Shown here: piece after piece, positions 32,887 through 42,676 of the stretch | Layout of the letters: every line of letters starts with the position of its first letter | Numbering within the stretch: the stretch's first letter is position 1 | Assembly: GCF_006540305.1 (NCBI RefSeq) | Contig: NZ_BJOR01000002.1 | Span: 558,001-622,000 of the forward strand | Source of the DNA: Streptomyces sp. 6-11-2 | GTDB lineage: Bacteria > Actinomycetota > Actinomycetes > Streptomycetales > Streptomycetaceae | DNA: 64,000 nucleotides | Reading direction: 5' to 3' | The notes under the pieces: model-generated | The model's database searches: none | The model's input: the letters and a program-made list of their open reading frames with translations, nothing else | Told to the model about the DNA's origin: nothing | Program-made: the position numbers and the translations under genes

Positions 32887-34101
32887 TCACGCCCAGTTGA
32901 CGCCTAGCTCAGCGAGTGCGGCCTGCTGTTCCTGGGTGAGTTTGTCTCCTCTCGCGCGGGTGTTGGAGATCCATACGCCCAGCTTCACGGTCACGGGCTC
33001 GGTCTCGCCGCCGACTGTGACCTCTTCGCTGTGCCCCCGCGGCACGGGCCGGTGAGCGCCCTCGCGTTCCACCCATCGGGCGAGGGCGGTCAGACCGCGT
33101 TGGAACGCCGCCTGAGCTTTGCTTGGACCCTTCGCATGCCCGGCTGCCGGGGTCGGAGACGGCGCCTCAGTGGGCTTGACGCCCAGCCTCGACAGCCGCT
33201 CTTGCTGCTCGGTGGACAGCTGTGCCCAGGTGCTCGGCTGTTTCTGCTGCTGGAGCCATCGTCCGATGTCGTCGCCCTCCATCGTCACGCCGGGTGCGAT
33301 GTCGGGCAGGCTGCCGTCGGCGTCGACGAGGTCGGCGAGCACCCGGTAGTGGCGTTGCCAGTCCAGTGGCCACGGGCAGTTCCCGTCCGGGTCGATCGCT
33401 GTGAGCTGTGCCGCGCGCTTCGCCGCGCGCTCCGGGTCCTTGCCCAGGCCGTTCTTGGCTCCCTTCCGGCGGAGGTTGGCGATGTGCTGTCCGATGGGCA
33501 CGAGTGCCTCGTTCTCGCCCCAGACGGCGTTCTGTCGGGGTGCGAGGTGTCCGGTGGCCTGGTGGTAGGAGCGGAGTGCGGCGAGTTTGGTTTCCCAGGC
33601 TTCTTCTCCGGGTTCCCAGACCATTCCGGCCTCCGGGGCGTCCAGGAGTTCCTTGCGGCGCGGTTCCAGTTCCCCGGCCCGGAGCGCCTTGCGCTGCTGG
33701 TGGACCCATCGGCCGAGGGGGAAGTCCTTGGTGACGCCGACTTCGACCTCGACGTCGTAGGGCACGGCGTAGAGGCCGGTGATCTTGTTCTCCTTCCGCC
33801 AGCGCTGGAGGGCTTGGTAGCCCTTGAGCCAGACCAGTGATTCGGGTCGGTAGACGCGGGTGCGCAGGAACGCTGCGATCGTGGCCGCGTCTCGGGGAGA
33901 GGAGAAGTGGAGCAGTGCGGACTCGGCGGCGGCCTGGGTGTCGTCCTGCTCTTGGTCCTCGCCGTCGCCCTCGCTGCCGGTCCCGATGATCCGCCCGTCT
34001 TCGTCGCGCTGGACGTGCACCTTGCGTTGTCCGTGGGTGAGGGCGCGGGAGGCGAGCTGCTCGACAAGTCGTTCATCGTGCGAGCGGCGACGCCGCAGCA
34101 T
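32887..34101 (-). CDS. helicase-associated domain protein, C-terminal part of a telomeric-type helicase
   Basis: A 404-aa open frame made of repeated helicase-associated modules (WLKGYQALQRWRKENKITGL, PLGRWVHQQRKALRAGELEP, LAALRSYHQATGHLAPRQNA, PIGQHIANLRRKGAKNGLGK, DIGRWLQQQKQPSTWAQLST, and LGVWISNTRARGDKLTQEQQ at the end). Streptomyces linear ends carry large DEAD/DEAH helicases with such C-terminal repeats. Here the ATPase core is missing: the frame begins inside SHDERLVEQLASRAL, normally an internal helicase sequence. So this is probably a truncated gene, though it is still open from a possible GTG or ATG start at 34101. Confidence 0.75.
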   Translation of the reverse strand: MLRRRRSHDERLVEQLASRALTHGQRKVHVQRDEDGRIIGTGSEGDGEDQEQDDTQAAAESALLHFSSPRDAATIAAFLRTRVYRPESLVWLKGYQALQRWRKENKITGLYAVPYDVEVEVGVTKDFPLGRWVHQQRKALRAGELEPRRKELLDAPEAGMVWEPGEEAWETKLAALRSYHQATGHLAPRQNAVWGENEALVPIGQHIANLRRKGAKNGLGKDPERAAKRAAQLTAIDPDGNCPWPLDWQRHYRVLADLVDADGSLPDIAPGVTMEGDDIGRWLQQQKQPSTWAQLSTEQQERLSRLGVKPTEAPSPTPAAGHAKGPSKAQAAFQRGLTALARWVEREGAHRPVPRGHSEEVTVGGETEPVTVKLGVWISNTRARGDKLTQEQQAALAELGVNWA

Positions 34102-34489
34102 CCGTGCAGGTCACCCCCACTGTACGGGCGTGGTCGGACCCCTGACATCCCCGTTGCGGCCGCTTTCGCCCATGTCCCTGCTGAAGGTGAGGGAGAGGGA
34201 CGGGCGGGATGGGCGGTGCGGCCGCAGCCGGGGATCGGGGCGCGCGCGCCACGCCTGCGCGTCGGCTCCGCCGCCGCGCCGGGGAGCCAGCGGTCAGGAG
34301 TCGCCGTCGCTGATGTGGTCGAAGCCTCGCAGCAGGGGTGTGAGCTCCGCCACACAGCCGGGCTGCGCAGAGCGCCTGACCGACCCCTTGTCGGCGCGGG
34401 CCAGTGGTGTGTTTTCCCTGGGTACGGGTCCGGCGGCGGGGGCATCGGGGAGGCGGTCGGTTTCTGGGCGGGTGGTGCATATTGGAGGG

Positions 34490-35650
34490 ATGCACTTTGG
34501 GTGGCACTTTGCCCGTGTTTGGCAGCCTTGGCGCTCGCGTCATGCGCTGGTGGCGATTCCTCTTGTGCTGATCGTGGCGATCACCTTGGCGGACATGCGT
34601 GCCCCGCAGACCGTTCATCTCGGTCCGCTGCTCGTGATGGCTCCTGCCATCACCATCTCGTTCGCCGGCTACCGGCTGACCGCACTGGTCGGGGCGCTGG
34701 CTGTGGGAGCGCAGGCTCTCATCGCCACGGTCCAGGCCGGCTTTAACGAGAACCATGTCGCGCAGCTCATCGGACTTGCGTTCCTGTCGGTCTTCGCCGT
34801 GTTCGTCTGCTTCCTGCGCGACCGGCGCAGCGAGGAGCTGGCCCAGGTGCGGTCGGTCGCCGAGGCCGCGCAGCGGGCCCTGCTGCGCCCCCTTCCCGAC
34901 CGGCTGGGTGCCTTGCACATCGCGTCCTCGTACCTGGCCGCCGCCAAGGAGGCCCGGATCGGCGGTGACCTGTACGCGGCGGCCCGTACCGGCAGCCGTA
35001 CGCGTCTGATCATCGGCGATGTCCGGGGGAAGGGGCTGGCCGCGGTCGGGGAGGCGGCCACGCTGCTGGGAGCGTTCCGCGAGGCCGCCCATCAGCACGC
35101 CACGCTTCCCGCCCTGGCCGGGGCGCTGGATCGCAGCGTCAGCCGCTATCTCACCGAGTTCCCCGAGCGGGACGAGGAGGCCAAGGAGCACTTCATCACC
35201 GCACTTCTGGTGGAGATCCCCGACAGCAGCCCCGTGATACGCGTGATCAGCTGCGGGCACCCGCCGCCCTTGTTGATCAGGTCCGGTCGCACGACACACC
35301 TGATGAGCCCCGACCCGGCGCCCCCACTGGGCATGTGGGAACTGGGGTCCGACGACCACGGCATGCATACGTCCTTGTTCCGGCCGGGTGACACCCTCCT
35401 GCTCTACACCGACGGCGTCGTGGAGGCCCGCGACAGCAGCCACACCTTCTACCCGCTGGAACAACGGGTCGCCCTCTGGACCAGGAGCAGCCCCAGGACA
35501 CTGGTCCAGCGCATCGAGCAGGACCTGTGCGCCCACGCCGACGGAGCGCTCGCCGACGACGCCGCCCTCCTCGCTATCCAGCGCACACCCCCACCGCGCA
35601 CCGGGCTCCACCTCAGCGACCTGGTCCACGCCGAAGCCGCCCACGGGTGA
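34490..35650 (+). CDS. membrane PP2C-type (SpoIIE) serine phosphatase
   Basis: A 386-aa protein. Residues about 18-110 contain three or four transmembrane helices (ALVAIPLVLIVAITLADM, LGPLLVMAPAITISFAGYRL, LIGLAFLSVFAVFVCFLRDR). The rest is a SpoIIE/PP2C domain: EARIGGDLYAAARTGSRTRL and IIGDVRGKGLAAVGEAATLL (metal-binding GGDLY and GDVRGKG motifs), VISCGHPPPLLI and FRPGDTLLLYTDGVVEARDS (YTDGVVEAR). Such enzymes in Streptomyces dephosphorylate anti-anti-sigma factors. No partner gene is adjacent. The ATG at 34490 has GGAGG unusually close, so a GTG at 34472 is also possible. Confidence 0.9.
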   Translation: MHFGWHFARVWQPWRSRHALVAIPLVLIVAITLADMRAPQTVHLGPLLVMAPAITISFAGYRLTALVGALAVGAQALIATVQAGFNENHVAQLIGLAFLSVFAVFVCFLRDRRSEELAQVRSVAEAAQRALLRPLPDRLGALHIASSYLAAAKEARIGGDLYAAARTGSRTRLIIGDVRGKGLAAVGEAATLLGAFREAAHQHATLPALAGALDRSVSRYLTEFPERDEEAKEHFITALLVEIPDSSPVIRVISCGHPPPLLIRSGRTTHLMSPDPAPPLGMWELGSDDHGMHTSLFRPGDTLLLYTDGVVEARDSSHTFYPLEQRVALWTRSSPRTLVQRIEQDLCAHADGALADDAALLAIQRTPPPRTGLHLSDLVHAEAAHG

Positions 35651-35781
35651 ACCCGCGAAGAGCGCGGCCGGGCCACGTTGCGCGCCCGTCCGGCGCCCAG
35701 GTGAGTTCGTAGACGCCGCGCACGCCCTTGGCGGAAGCGTCCGGTGCGCGGACCCCGACGGCCCGCACCTACACCCGTACC

Positions 35782-37082
35782 CAGGGTCCGTTGCGTGATC
35801 GTCTTCTGTCCGGGTTCATCCGGTGAGACCGAGGGCGGTCAGAGGTCGGTGCCAGTCGCGGGCTGCATGGCGTAGGGCGGTGGCGATGTTGGTGCGGCCG
35901 TCTTGGCGGTGGACGCCGATGGCGAGGTTGCGCAGGCCGGCCATGACGCGTGGAAGGCTGCCGGTACGGATCTTGGAGTCGTCCTCGCGGAAGGTCCGGT
36001 CCCGGACGTGGTGCAGCAGGTTTTCGATCTTCCAGTGCCCTCTGATCCAGGCTGCGAGCCGGGCGCCGCTCGCGGTGCCGGGCGGCAGGCTGGTGATCAG
36101 GTAGACGCGCTCGATGGTGAGCTTGCCGCTGGTGAAGTCCTTCCTCCAGCGCACGACTTGAAGGGCCTGGCGGGCATCGGGGTAATCAAGGTGGGCGAAG
36201 GCGGCGGACTTCAGCTGTCTGATCTCCAGGCGGTGATGCGCCGTGGTGCGCTCGTAGTGGTCCAGGGCGATGTCCTGCCAGGGCAGGCGGCGGACGCGGT
36301 CGAACAGGGTGGGGTGGTTGGCCTTGACCTGGGCGATGTGGTGAGCGCCGCGGGTGCGGAGGTAGGTGCCGTGGGCGTGCTGGGTGTGCAGGGCGTCGGC
36401 GGTGATCACCGTGTCGGTCAGGTTGATGGTGTCCAGCAGGGGCCGGAAGGCGGGGATTTCATTGCTCTTGTCTGCGATCTGGCGCTGGGCCAGGACGCTG
36501 CCGGTGTGTTCCATCGCGGCGCGCACGGTGACGTGCGCGGTGGTGGCGGTGCGTGAGCCGCGCAGGGCCTTGCCGTCGACCGCGATCGCCCGTAGCCCGG
36601 GCCTGGCCGGGGTGGCGCGGGCGGTGAGGAAGGCGCCGATCGCCCGGTCCAGGGCGTCGCCGTCGAGCTGGACAAGAAGACGTCGCAGGGTGTGGGGGTG
36701 CGGGACGGACACGACGCCGGTCAGCGGGTCGACGGGGAAGCCGAGGGCTCGGCAGGCCCAGGCGGGGGCGTCGGATATCCACTCCGCGATCGCGGTGAGT
36801 GACCGGGCACCGGCCAGCACGCTCGCCGCGGTCGCGGCGATGAGCGCGGGCAGCGGATAGCGGCGTCCGCGAACGCCTCGCGGGTCGGGCACCAGGTCCA
36901 GGAAGCCGGACAGGCCGACCGCGTCCGACAGCGGAGCCGGCTCGGAGGCCCGGGTCAGTTGATCCAGCGCGGCAGGGATGAGGGAAGATGCAGGAGCAGG
37001 CACGGACTCGCCAGGTGTTCATGGGACTTCGACACTCACATGATCACCGGCACCGTGCCTGCACTGCGTTCGCTCTCCCCTG
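35782..37082 (-). mobile_element. ISAs1-family insertion sequence
   Basis: The ends CAGGGTCCGTTGCG and, complemented, CAGGGGAGAGCGAACGC form imperfect inverted repeats around a single transposase gene. The flanks CCCGTACC and CCCGAACC differ at one position, consistent with a slightly worn 8-bp target duplication. Confidence 0.75.
35816..37003 (-). CDS. ISAs1-family transposase
   Basis: A 395-aa transposase with the typical layout: [20 protein letters not shown] at the N-terminus, [14 protein letters not shown] (first Asp), [20 protein letters not shown] (second Asp) and [20 protein letters not shown] (catalytic Glu in WxIEN), followed by [12 protein letters not shown]. It is complete and likely active. 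Confidence 0.95.
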   Translation of the reverse strand: MPAPASSLIPAALDQLTRASEPAPLSDAVGLSGFLDLVPDPRGVRGRRYPLPALIAATAASVLAGARSLTAIAEWISDAPAWACRALGFPVDPLTGVVSVPHPHTLRRLLVQLDGDALDRAIGAFLTARATPARPGLRAIAVDGKALRGSRTATTAHVTVRAAMEHTGSVLAQRQIADKSNEIPAFRPLLDTINLTDTVITADALHTQHAHGTYLRTRGAHHIAQVKANHPTLFDRVRRLPWQDIALDHYERTTAHHRLEIRQLKSAAFAHLDYPDARQALQVVRWRKDFTSGKLTIERVYLITSLPPGTASGARLAAWIRGHWKIENLLHHVRDRTFREDDSKIRTGSLPRVMAGLRNLAIGVHRQDGRTNIATALRHAARDWHRPLTALGLTG

Positions 37083-37236
37083 CCCGAACCGGGACGTCCA
37101 GCGCGACTCCAGACCAGTCCGGCGCACCGGACGGATCCCGATCATGCAACGGACCCTGGCACCTCCCGCAGGGCGTCCTCGTGCCGCTGGCACGCGTGCA
37201 ATCATGCTGTTCGCCGACACTGCAAGGGAGGGGTGG

Positions 37237-38046
37237 ATGGCTGGCGTATGGGTGACGGTCTGTCTACCGACCGAGGCCGCAGGCGATATCGAAGGGGCGC
37301 TTACAGAGGCCCTCGCGCCTTTCTACCTGGACACGCTGGACAACCTCCCCGACCGTGGCATGTGGGACGAACGCCGCATCACCGGCGGCAGCAACGGCAT
37401 GGGTTTTGCGATCGCCCCCGGATACATGGACGATCCGAGGCTCATCCACGACGACCCTGGATACGACGGCGAGCCACGCCCCAGTGCCCCGGGCGTCTGC
37501 GCCGGAGGACCGCGTGCCCTGCTCGATTTCTCGCAGCCGCACCTTGCTTCCGAGCGTGCGGTCGCCGCGTCCTGGGACCTGTGGCACAGCCTGTCTGCCG
37601 TACACCCTCCGGCCATTCCCCTCGCGGTCTTCGTGGACCGTTGGCGGAACGATCCGGACGCATTCCCCGGTGAACGGGGGGGGGGAGACGAGCTGTTCTC
37701 CGCTTACCGGGCTCAGCCGTTGATCGGGGCATACCTCGACCACCCATTCAGTCTGGGCATGGGGTATCTGGGCTTCCTGGGCCCTGACCACGATCCCAGG
37801 GAGCACCCCGTCATCAGCTATGACGGAACCCGTGCCGCGTACATCCGTGACCTCACTTCTTCAAACCCGCGGGAAACGGACGTACTCACCCTGGACGGCT
37901 GGTGGCTGGAGAGCGGCTTCAACGCCGTCCACGCCTTCTGCGAGCCTGACCTCTGCCCTCACGACCCTCCGACGCCCACCGTGTGGCCGGGCAGCGAGGC
38001 GTACCTCGCGGACCTGAGCAATAGTCAAGACTTGTGGATGAGTTGA
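37237..38046 (+). CDS. hypothetical protein with IS-derived C-terminus
   Basis: About 269 aa from the ATG at 37237, which has GGGAGGGG upstream. The body (VTVCLPTEAAGDIEGALTEA, LAPFYLDTLDNLPDRGMWDE, LDFSQPHLASERAVAASWDL, WHSLSAVHPPAIPLAVFVDR) is of unknown family, soluble and acidic. The last nine residues (SNSQDLWMS) and the stop codon lie inside the left end of the following IS256-like element. So the native 3' end was cut off by the insertion. A G-tract of eight at 37678-37685 is a potential slippage site. Confidence 0.6.
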   Translation: MAGVWVTVCLPTEAAGDIEGALTEALAPFYLDTLDNLPDRGMWDERRITGGSNGMGFAIAPGYMDDPRLIHDDPGYDGEPRPSAPGVCAGGPRALLDFSQPHLASERAVAASWDLWHSLSAVHPPAIPLAVFVDRWRNDPDAFPGERGGGDELFSAYRAQPLIGAYLDHPFSLGMGYLGFLGPDHDPREHPVISYDGTRAAYIRDLTSSNPRETDVLTLDGWWLESGFNAVHAFCEPDLCPHDPPTPTVWPGSEAYLADLSNSQDLWMS

Positions 38047-38052
38047 CTGCGG

Positions 38053-38520
38053 TCAGCGTCTCCTTTGCTGCTTCAGGTTGGCCCGGGCGGTGTTGCGGAT
38101 CCGCTTGGTGCGGCCGCGGTCGGCGAGGATCTCGAGGGCGGCGGCGTTCGACGCTTCGGCTGTTTTGAGTTGGAGCCAGTCGGATGAGTCGAGCAGGGCG
38201 TCCGGACGCCACGGTTGCCGCAGTGTGATGGCTCGGAAGAGGGACCATTCGCGCAGGCGTCGGGTCAGGAACGGATAGTGCGTAGTGGCCTGGGTCATCT
38301 TCTCGGCCCAAGATTCATAGGCGTGTCCGCAGTGGAGGTCAGCAGCCCGGCGGTCCAGGTGCCGCAGGACGGCGGACTGGGCCATCGTCTGGTCCGCGTC
38401 GGTGAGGACTTCGCCGACCAGGTCGACCTCGTCGGCCTCCGTGACCTGCTCAAGCTCGCTCAGGTAGTCCCAGAAGCGAAGGTGCTCGGCCGGCTCCTCC
38501 TGCGGCGTGTCGTGGTTCAT
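38053..38520 (-). CDS. accessory protein of IS256-like element, 155 aa
   Basis: Starts MNHDTPQEEPAEHLRFWDYL with VDLVGEVLTDADQTMAQSAV and the C-terminus NAAALEILADRGRTKRIRNT, then ARANLKQQRRR; the tail is strongly basic. The ATG overlaps the transposase stop by four bases (ATGA), so translation is coupled and it appears to be a passenger or helper gene of the element. I do not recognise the family. Confidence 0.7.
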   Translation of the reverse strand: MNHDTPQEEPAEHLRFWDYLSELEQVTEADEVDLVGEVLTDADQTMAQSAVLRHLDRRAADLHCGHAYESWAEKMTQATTHYPFLTRRLREWSLFRAITLRQPWRPDALLDSSDWLQLKTAEASNAAALEILADRGRTKRIRNTARANLKQQRRR

Positions 38521-39767
38521 GCGGCCTGGTCCTGTCGCTCGACCAGCGCGCCGTTCTCAAACGTGGCACCCGCCCGGACGAGAGGGACCAGGTGGGCGCC
38601 TGTGATCGAGCGCCAGCGGACCTGGGCGGACTCCACCAGCTTGAACACCATCGCCAGCGCCGCGGCCGGGCTGCCGGCCCCTCGGGTGACCTTGGTCCGC
38701 AGCTTGACCGTGGAGAACGTCGACTCGATCGGATTCGTGGTCCTCAGATGGACCCAGTGCTCGGCGGGGAAGTCGTAGAACGCCAGCAGCTCATCCCGGT
38801 CGTCGGTGATCTTCGCGACGGCCTTGGGCCACTTGGCGCCGTAGGTCTTCGCGAACGCCTCGATCGCCTTCTCGGCGTGGGCGCGGTCCTCGGCGTTGTA
38901 GATCTCCCGCATCGCCTTGGTCGCACCCGGCTGCGCGGACTTCGGCAGGGCGTTCGATACATTCCGGGCCTTGTGAACCCAGCACCGCTGGTGCCGGGCG
39001 GCGGGAAAGACCTCGGCCAGGGCGTTCCACAAGCCCATCGCGCCGTCGCCGACCACCAGCTCGGGGTCACGCATGCCCCGGCGGCGGCAGTCGCGCAGCA
39101 GGTCCGCCCACGATTCGGTGGACTCCCGCAGCCCCTCGGCCAGCGCGACCAGCTCTTTGGTGCCGTCCAGGCGGACCCCGAGCAGGACCAGCACGCACGA
39201 GTGCGCCTGGCCGAGCCGGACCTTGGGGTGCACCCCGTCAGCCCACACGTAGACGTAATCGGTCTGCGACAGGTCACGCTGCTGGAAGGCGGCGTGGTCG
39301 TCGCTCCACTGCCTGGTCAGCCGGGTCACGGTCGCCGGCGACAGGCCGGCCGCGCCGCCGAGGAACTGCTCCAACGCGGGCACGAAGTCCCCCGACGACA
39401 GACCGTGCAGATAGAGCAGCGGCAGCACCTCGGACACCTTCGGCGACTTGCGGCACCACGGCGGCAAGATCTTCGAGGAGAACCGCTTGCGCTCACCGGT
39501 CGCCTCGTCGACGCGCCGGTCGTTCACCCGCGGGGCCCTGACCTCGACGGGACCGGCCGCGGTGACCACGGTGCGGGGCCGATGGTGGCCGTTGCGGACC
39601 ACCAGACGACGACCCGCCTCGTCGGTCTCGGCCGCCAACTCGGCTATGTACTGGTTGACTTCCGCCTCCAGCGCGGCGGCCAGCATCCGGCGTGCGCCTT
39701 CACGCACAATCTCATCGATCAGGGAGCCGGACTGGGTGGAGCCGTCGTCGGTGACTACGCTGAGCAC
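38517..39767 (-). CDS. IS256 (Mutator) family transposase, second type
   Basis: A 416-aa transposase unrelated in detail to copies A and B. Motifs: REGARRMLAAALEAEVNQYI, VYVWADGVHPKVRLGQAHSC (first Asp), DPELVVGDGAMGLWNALAEV (second Asp), RHQRCWVHKARNVSNALPKS, and LRTTNPIESTFSTVKLRTKV (catalytic Glu). The start is a GTG at 39767 with GGAAGG upstream. It is intact. Confidence 0.93.
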   Translation of the reverse strand: MLSVVTDDGSTQSGSLIDEIVREGARRMLAAALEAEVNQYIAELAAETDEAGRRLVVRNGHHRPRTVVTAAGPVEVRAPRVNDRRVDEATGERKRFSSKILPPWCRKSPKVSEVLPLLYLHGLSSGDFVPALEQFLGGAAGLSPATVTRLTRQWSDDHAAFQQRDLSQTDYVYVWADGVHPKVRLGQAHSCVLVLLGVRLDGTKELVALAEGLRESTESWADLLRDCRRRGMRDPELVVGDGAMGLWNALAEVFPAARHQRCWVHKARNVSNALPKSAQPGATKAMREIYNAEDRAHAEKAIEAFAKTYGAKWPKAVAKITDDRDELLAFYDFPAEHWVHLRTTNPIESTFSTVKLRTKVTRGAGSPAAALAMVFKLVESAQVRWRSITGAHLVPLVRAGATFENGALVERQDQAA

Positions 39768-39931
39768 GGGCGTGCCTTCCCGACCCGCGCTGCGAACGCG
39801 GGCCTACTCGGTGACCATCACAGGATCATTCGGGAAGGTACGCCCTCCGCATGCCTTCCCGGAACCGATCCACAAGTCCTGAGACGCCATCCGCTTTCCG
39901 AACGTGATCGTTTGGTTCGGGCTTGGGGGGC

Positions 39932-40450
39932 ATGAACTCCGGTCGGCGGCGGGAGAGATGGGAGCGGTTCGTTCGCTCGCGTCGCTCGTGGAGGTGGCTG
40001 GTGCCGTCGGTGCTCGGTCTGCTGGAAGCCCGGGAGAAGAAGGTGCGGGAAGAGGTCGCGCGGTTGCAGGCCGCGCTCAGCGAGGCGGAACGGGCGCTTC
40101 AGCAGCTGGTGGATGCCCGTGCAACGGTGGCCGAGGTACTGGCCGAGCCACCTGTCGCGGTCGCGGAGCCAGCGCGGAAGGCGGTGGCGGGCTCGGTGGT
40201 GCCGCACCGGACCGAAGGCATGGCGGCGTCGGCCCTGACGCCGGACTACCAGCGGATCGTGTCGGTGCTGGAGTCGGAAGCGGGCCGGGAGGGCATGCGC
40301 TGCCAGCAACTGGCTGCGGCGCTGGGGCTGGAGGCGGTGCCGGCGAAGGTAGAGGGACTGCGGTCGAAGGCGAAACGCCTGGTGGAGCGGGGATGGGCCG
40401 TGCAGGAACGGCCGGGGGTGTTCACCGCGCTCGTGACGCGGTCCGGCTGA
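39932..40450 (+). CDS. coiled-coil and winged-helix-like protein often linked to transposons
   Basis: About 172 aa. Residues about 30-80 form a coiled coil (EAREKKVREEVARLQAALSE, ERALQQLVDARATVAEVLAE). The C-terminal half (LTPDYQRIVSVLESEAGREG, MRCQQLAAALGLEAVPAKVE, GLRSKAKRLVERGWAVQERP) looks like a winged helix. Near-identical small proteins are frequent beside transposases in Streptomyces, but their role is not known to me. Its 3' end overlaps the convergent IS5 transposase by 29 bases. The start is uncertain (an ATG at 39932, or 39923). Confidence 0.6.
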   Translation: MNSGRRRERWERFVRSRRSWRWLVPSVLGLLEAREKKVREEVARLQAALSEAERALQQLVDARATVAEVLAEPPVAVAEPARKAVAGSVVPHRTEGMAASALTPDYQRIVSVLESEAGREGMRCQQLAAALGLEAVPAKVEGLRSKAKRLVERGWAVQERPGVFTALVTRSG

Positions 40451-41258
40451 ACGCGCCCGGGCGGCGCCCGGCCAGGCGACCGCTCATGAGCATGGTCATC
40501 GACCACAGCACCATGGCCTCGTGCATGGCGGGCAGCGTCTCGACATCACGCACCAGACGTCGCGAGCGCATCAGCCAGCTCAGCGTTCTCTCTACTACCC
40601 ACCTGCGCGGCAGCACCACGAACCCCGTCGTGTCGTCGGTGCGTCTGACGATCTCCAGGGTGAGGCGGAGCTTTTCGAGGGCCCAGCCGACCAGGCTGCC
40701 CGCATAACCGCCGTCCGCCCACACCAGGCAGACGGAGAAGTACAGTCCGCGCAGCCGCTGAAGCAGCCCGACGGCGGCGTCGCGGTCCTGCACGCTCGCC
40801 GCGGTCACCGCCACGGCCAGGACCAGGCCGAGGCAGTCCACCACCAGGTGCCGCTTGCGGCCGCCCACCTTCTTGCCACCGTCCCAGCCGGATGTCGAGC
40901 GCGGGATGTTTGCCGCTGCCCGCACCGACTGCGAGTCCACGATCGCGGCCGTCGGGTCCACCGCGCGGCCCTCATTCTCCCGCACGCGGTCGCGCAGCCG
41001 GTCGTGGAACTCGGCGAGCAGGCCCGTCACCTGCCAGCGGCGGGCGAAGGCGTGCACACGCCGGTAAGGCGGGAAATCCGCAGGCAGGTTGGCCCACTTG
41101 ACGCCGTTGTCGACCACGTAGCGCACTGCGTCCAGCATGACGCGGTGGCAATAGCCCTCCGGCCGGCCTCCCCGCCCCTGAAACCACGCCGGAACGGGCA
41201 GCAACGGCCGGATGACCTGCCACTCCGCGTCTGTCAGGTCCGAGCCGTAACACCGCAC
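40422..41258 (-). CDS. IS5-family transposase
   Basis: About 278 aa from a GTG at 41258 (CYGSDLTDAEWQVIRPLLPV). The motifs of the family are present: PTAAIVDSQSVRAAAN (first Asp), VTAASVQDRDAAVGLLQRLR, VCLVWADGGYAGSLVGWALE (second Asp) and VLPRRWVVERTLSWLMRSRR (Glu). The frame remains open further upstream to a TTG at 41363, but homology suggests the internal start. Complete. Confidence 0.88.
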   Translation of the reverse strand: MRCYGSDLTDAEWQVIRPLLPVPAWFQGRGGRPEGYCHRVMLDAVRYVVDNGVKWANLPADFPPYRRVHAFARRWQVTGLLAEFHDRLRDRVRENEGRAVDPTAAIVDSQSVRAAANIPRSTSGWDGGKKVGGRKRHLVVDCLGLVLAVAVTAASVQDRDAAVGLLQRLRGLYFSVCLVWADGGYAGSLVGWALEKLRLTLEIVRRTDDTTGFVVLPRRWVVERTLSWLMRSRRLVRDVETLPAMHEAMVLWSMTMLMSGRLAGRRPGAFSRTASRAR

Positions 41259-41362
41259 ACGGTCCGGCCCGTCCGCCGCGTTGCCGAACCTGTGCGCGAG
41301 GCAGTCACACGACGGAGACGGCGAGTTGGACTCCACGGGCGCGAGCGCGAAAGACTGCCGCA

Positions 41363-41419
41363 ACAGGGCCTCCTGGTGCTCGTTGGCTTCGACAACCCCG
41401 AGCTACCGCGAGGCCCTGT
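41363..41419. repeat. inverted repeat near IS5 5' end
   Basis: ACAGGGCCTC (41363-41372) and GAGGCCCTGT (41410-41419) form a perfect 10-bp stem across a 37-base spacer, between the IS5 transposase and the group II intron stump. It may be part of the IS5 end or a transcription stop. Confidence 0.5.
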
Positions 41420-41443
41420 CTTCATGCGCCAACCGCACCGCGA

Positions 41444-42676
41444 TCACCCGATCAAGACCCTTGTTCGACCAGACAAGCCCGTTGGCCGGTAAGCGGATAG
41501 CTTCTGAGTGAGTCTGATCAGCACGGCGGCAAGATCCTGCTGCGATGTCCTGCCTGTCAGAGCACGGATCTTCGCCTTCAGCGACCGGATGGGCCGGTTC
41601 GAGATGAAGGTGTAGACGTGCCATGTGTTCGTGCCTCCTTTGCGTTTCCACTGGATGCGGAAGCCCAGGAAGTCGAACCCGTCGCTCATGTGCACGATCT
41701 GGGTCTTGGCCTGCGAAAGACGCAGACCAAGAGGTTCGAGCACGTCAGCGACATCTTCGCGCAGTGCCGCGGTGTCGGCCTCGGTGCCGTGCACCAGGAC
41801 GACGAAGTCGTCCGCGTAGCGGACGACCCGCCACGTGGGTTGACCTTTGCGGCGCCGGTAGGCGCGTTTGCCTTCGGTGGCCATCGTCCCGCCCGGTTCC
41901 CATGGCCCGTGCAGGTGCCCGTCGAGCGCCGACAGGGCGATGTTCGCCAGCAGCGGGGACAAGATGCCGCCTTGCGGGGTGCCGGTCAGTGTCTCCTTGC
42001 TCTCGCCGAGTTCCGTGAGGACCCCGGCTTTGAGGAAGGCTTTGACCAGTGCCAGGACACGTTTGTCCTTCACCCGTTGACGCACTCGGTCCATCAGGGC
42101 CGCGTGGTCGATCGAGTCGAAGCACGCCTCGATGTCCGCGTCCAGCACCCAGCGGTATCCCCGGGTGCCGAAGTAGTGGATCTCGGCGATCGCGTCCTGG
42201 GCCCGCCGTCGGGGCCGGAATCCGTAGGAGACCGGCTTGAAGTCGGCCTCGAAGATCGGTTCCAGCACCAGCTTCAGCGCCGCCTGGACGACCCGGTCCG
42301 CGATCGTCGGAATCCCGAGCTTGCGGACCTTCCCCGAGCCTCCCGGCTTGGGAATCATGCGTTCCCGCACCGGCAGAGGACGGAACGACCCGTCCTTGAG
42401 GGCGGCCCGCAGGTCGTTCAGGAACCCGGGAGCACCGATCGACTCCTCGACATCGGTGGCCGTCAGGCCATCAACGCCGGGAGTCCGGGCTCCCTGGTTG
42501 CCCGCGACCCGGTCGAACGCCGCCAGCAGCGTCGCCGGGTCGTGCACGAAGTTGAACAGGTCATCGAACCGGCGGCCGGGATCGGCCACCGTCCAACGGT
42601 GAAGCTTGGTCTGCATCTCCAGTACCCGGGCCCAAGGGCCCGGAGCTCCGCCATTCGGCGGGGCATCTTCCGGCAT
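41444..42676 (-). pseudogene. ltrA: group II intron reverse transcriptase/maturase, C-terminally truncated
   Basis: A 410-aa frame with the full reverse-transcriptase core: PGVDGLTATDVEE, RPLPVRERMIPKPGGSGKVR, GFRPRRRAQDAIAEIHYFGT, WVLDADIEACFDSIDHAALM, GTPQGGILSPLLANIALSAL and VVRYADDFVVLVHG (YADD catalytic box). After SDGFDFLGFRIQWKRKGGTN the maturase (X) domain is cut short: near 41510 the sequence departs from LIRLTQ, and no DNA-binding or endonuclease domain follows. RNA domains V and VI, expected 3' of the gene, are not seen. So the intron cannot splice or move on its own. Confidence 0.85.

Larger units (their letters stand above)
38020..39886 (-). mobile_element. IS256-family element with an accessory gene
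   Basis: The sequence GACTTGTGGAT occurs near both ends in inverted orientation (38029-38039, and complemented at about 39868-39878), marking approximate inverted repeats. Between them are a transposase gene and, translationally coupled downstream, a 155-aa gene. The boundaries are uncertain by several bases, and no duplication was identified. Confidence 0.65.
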
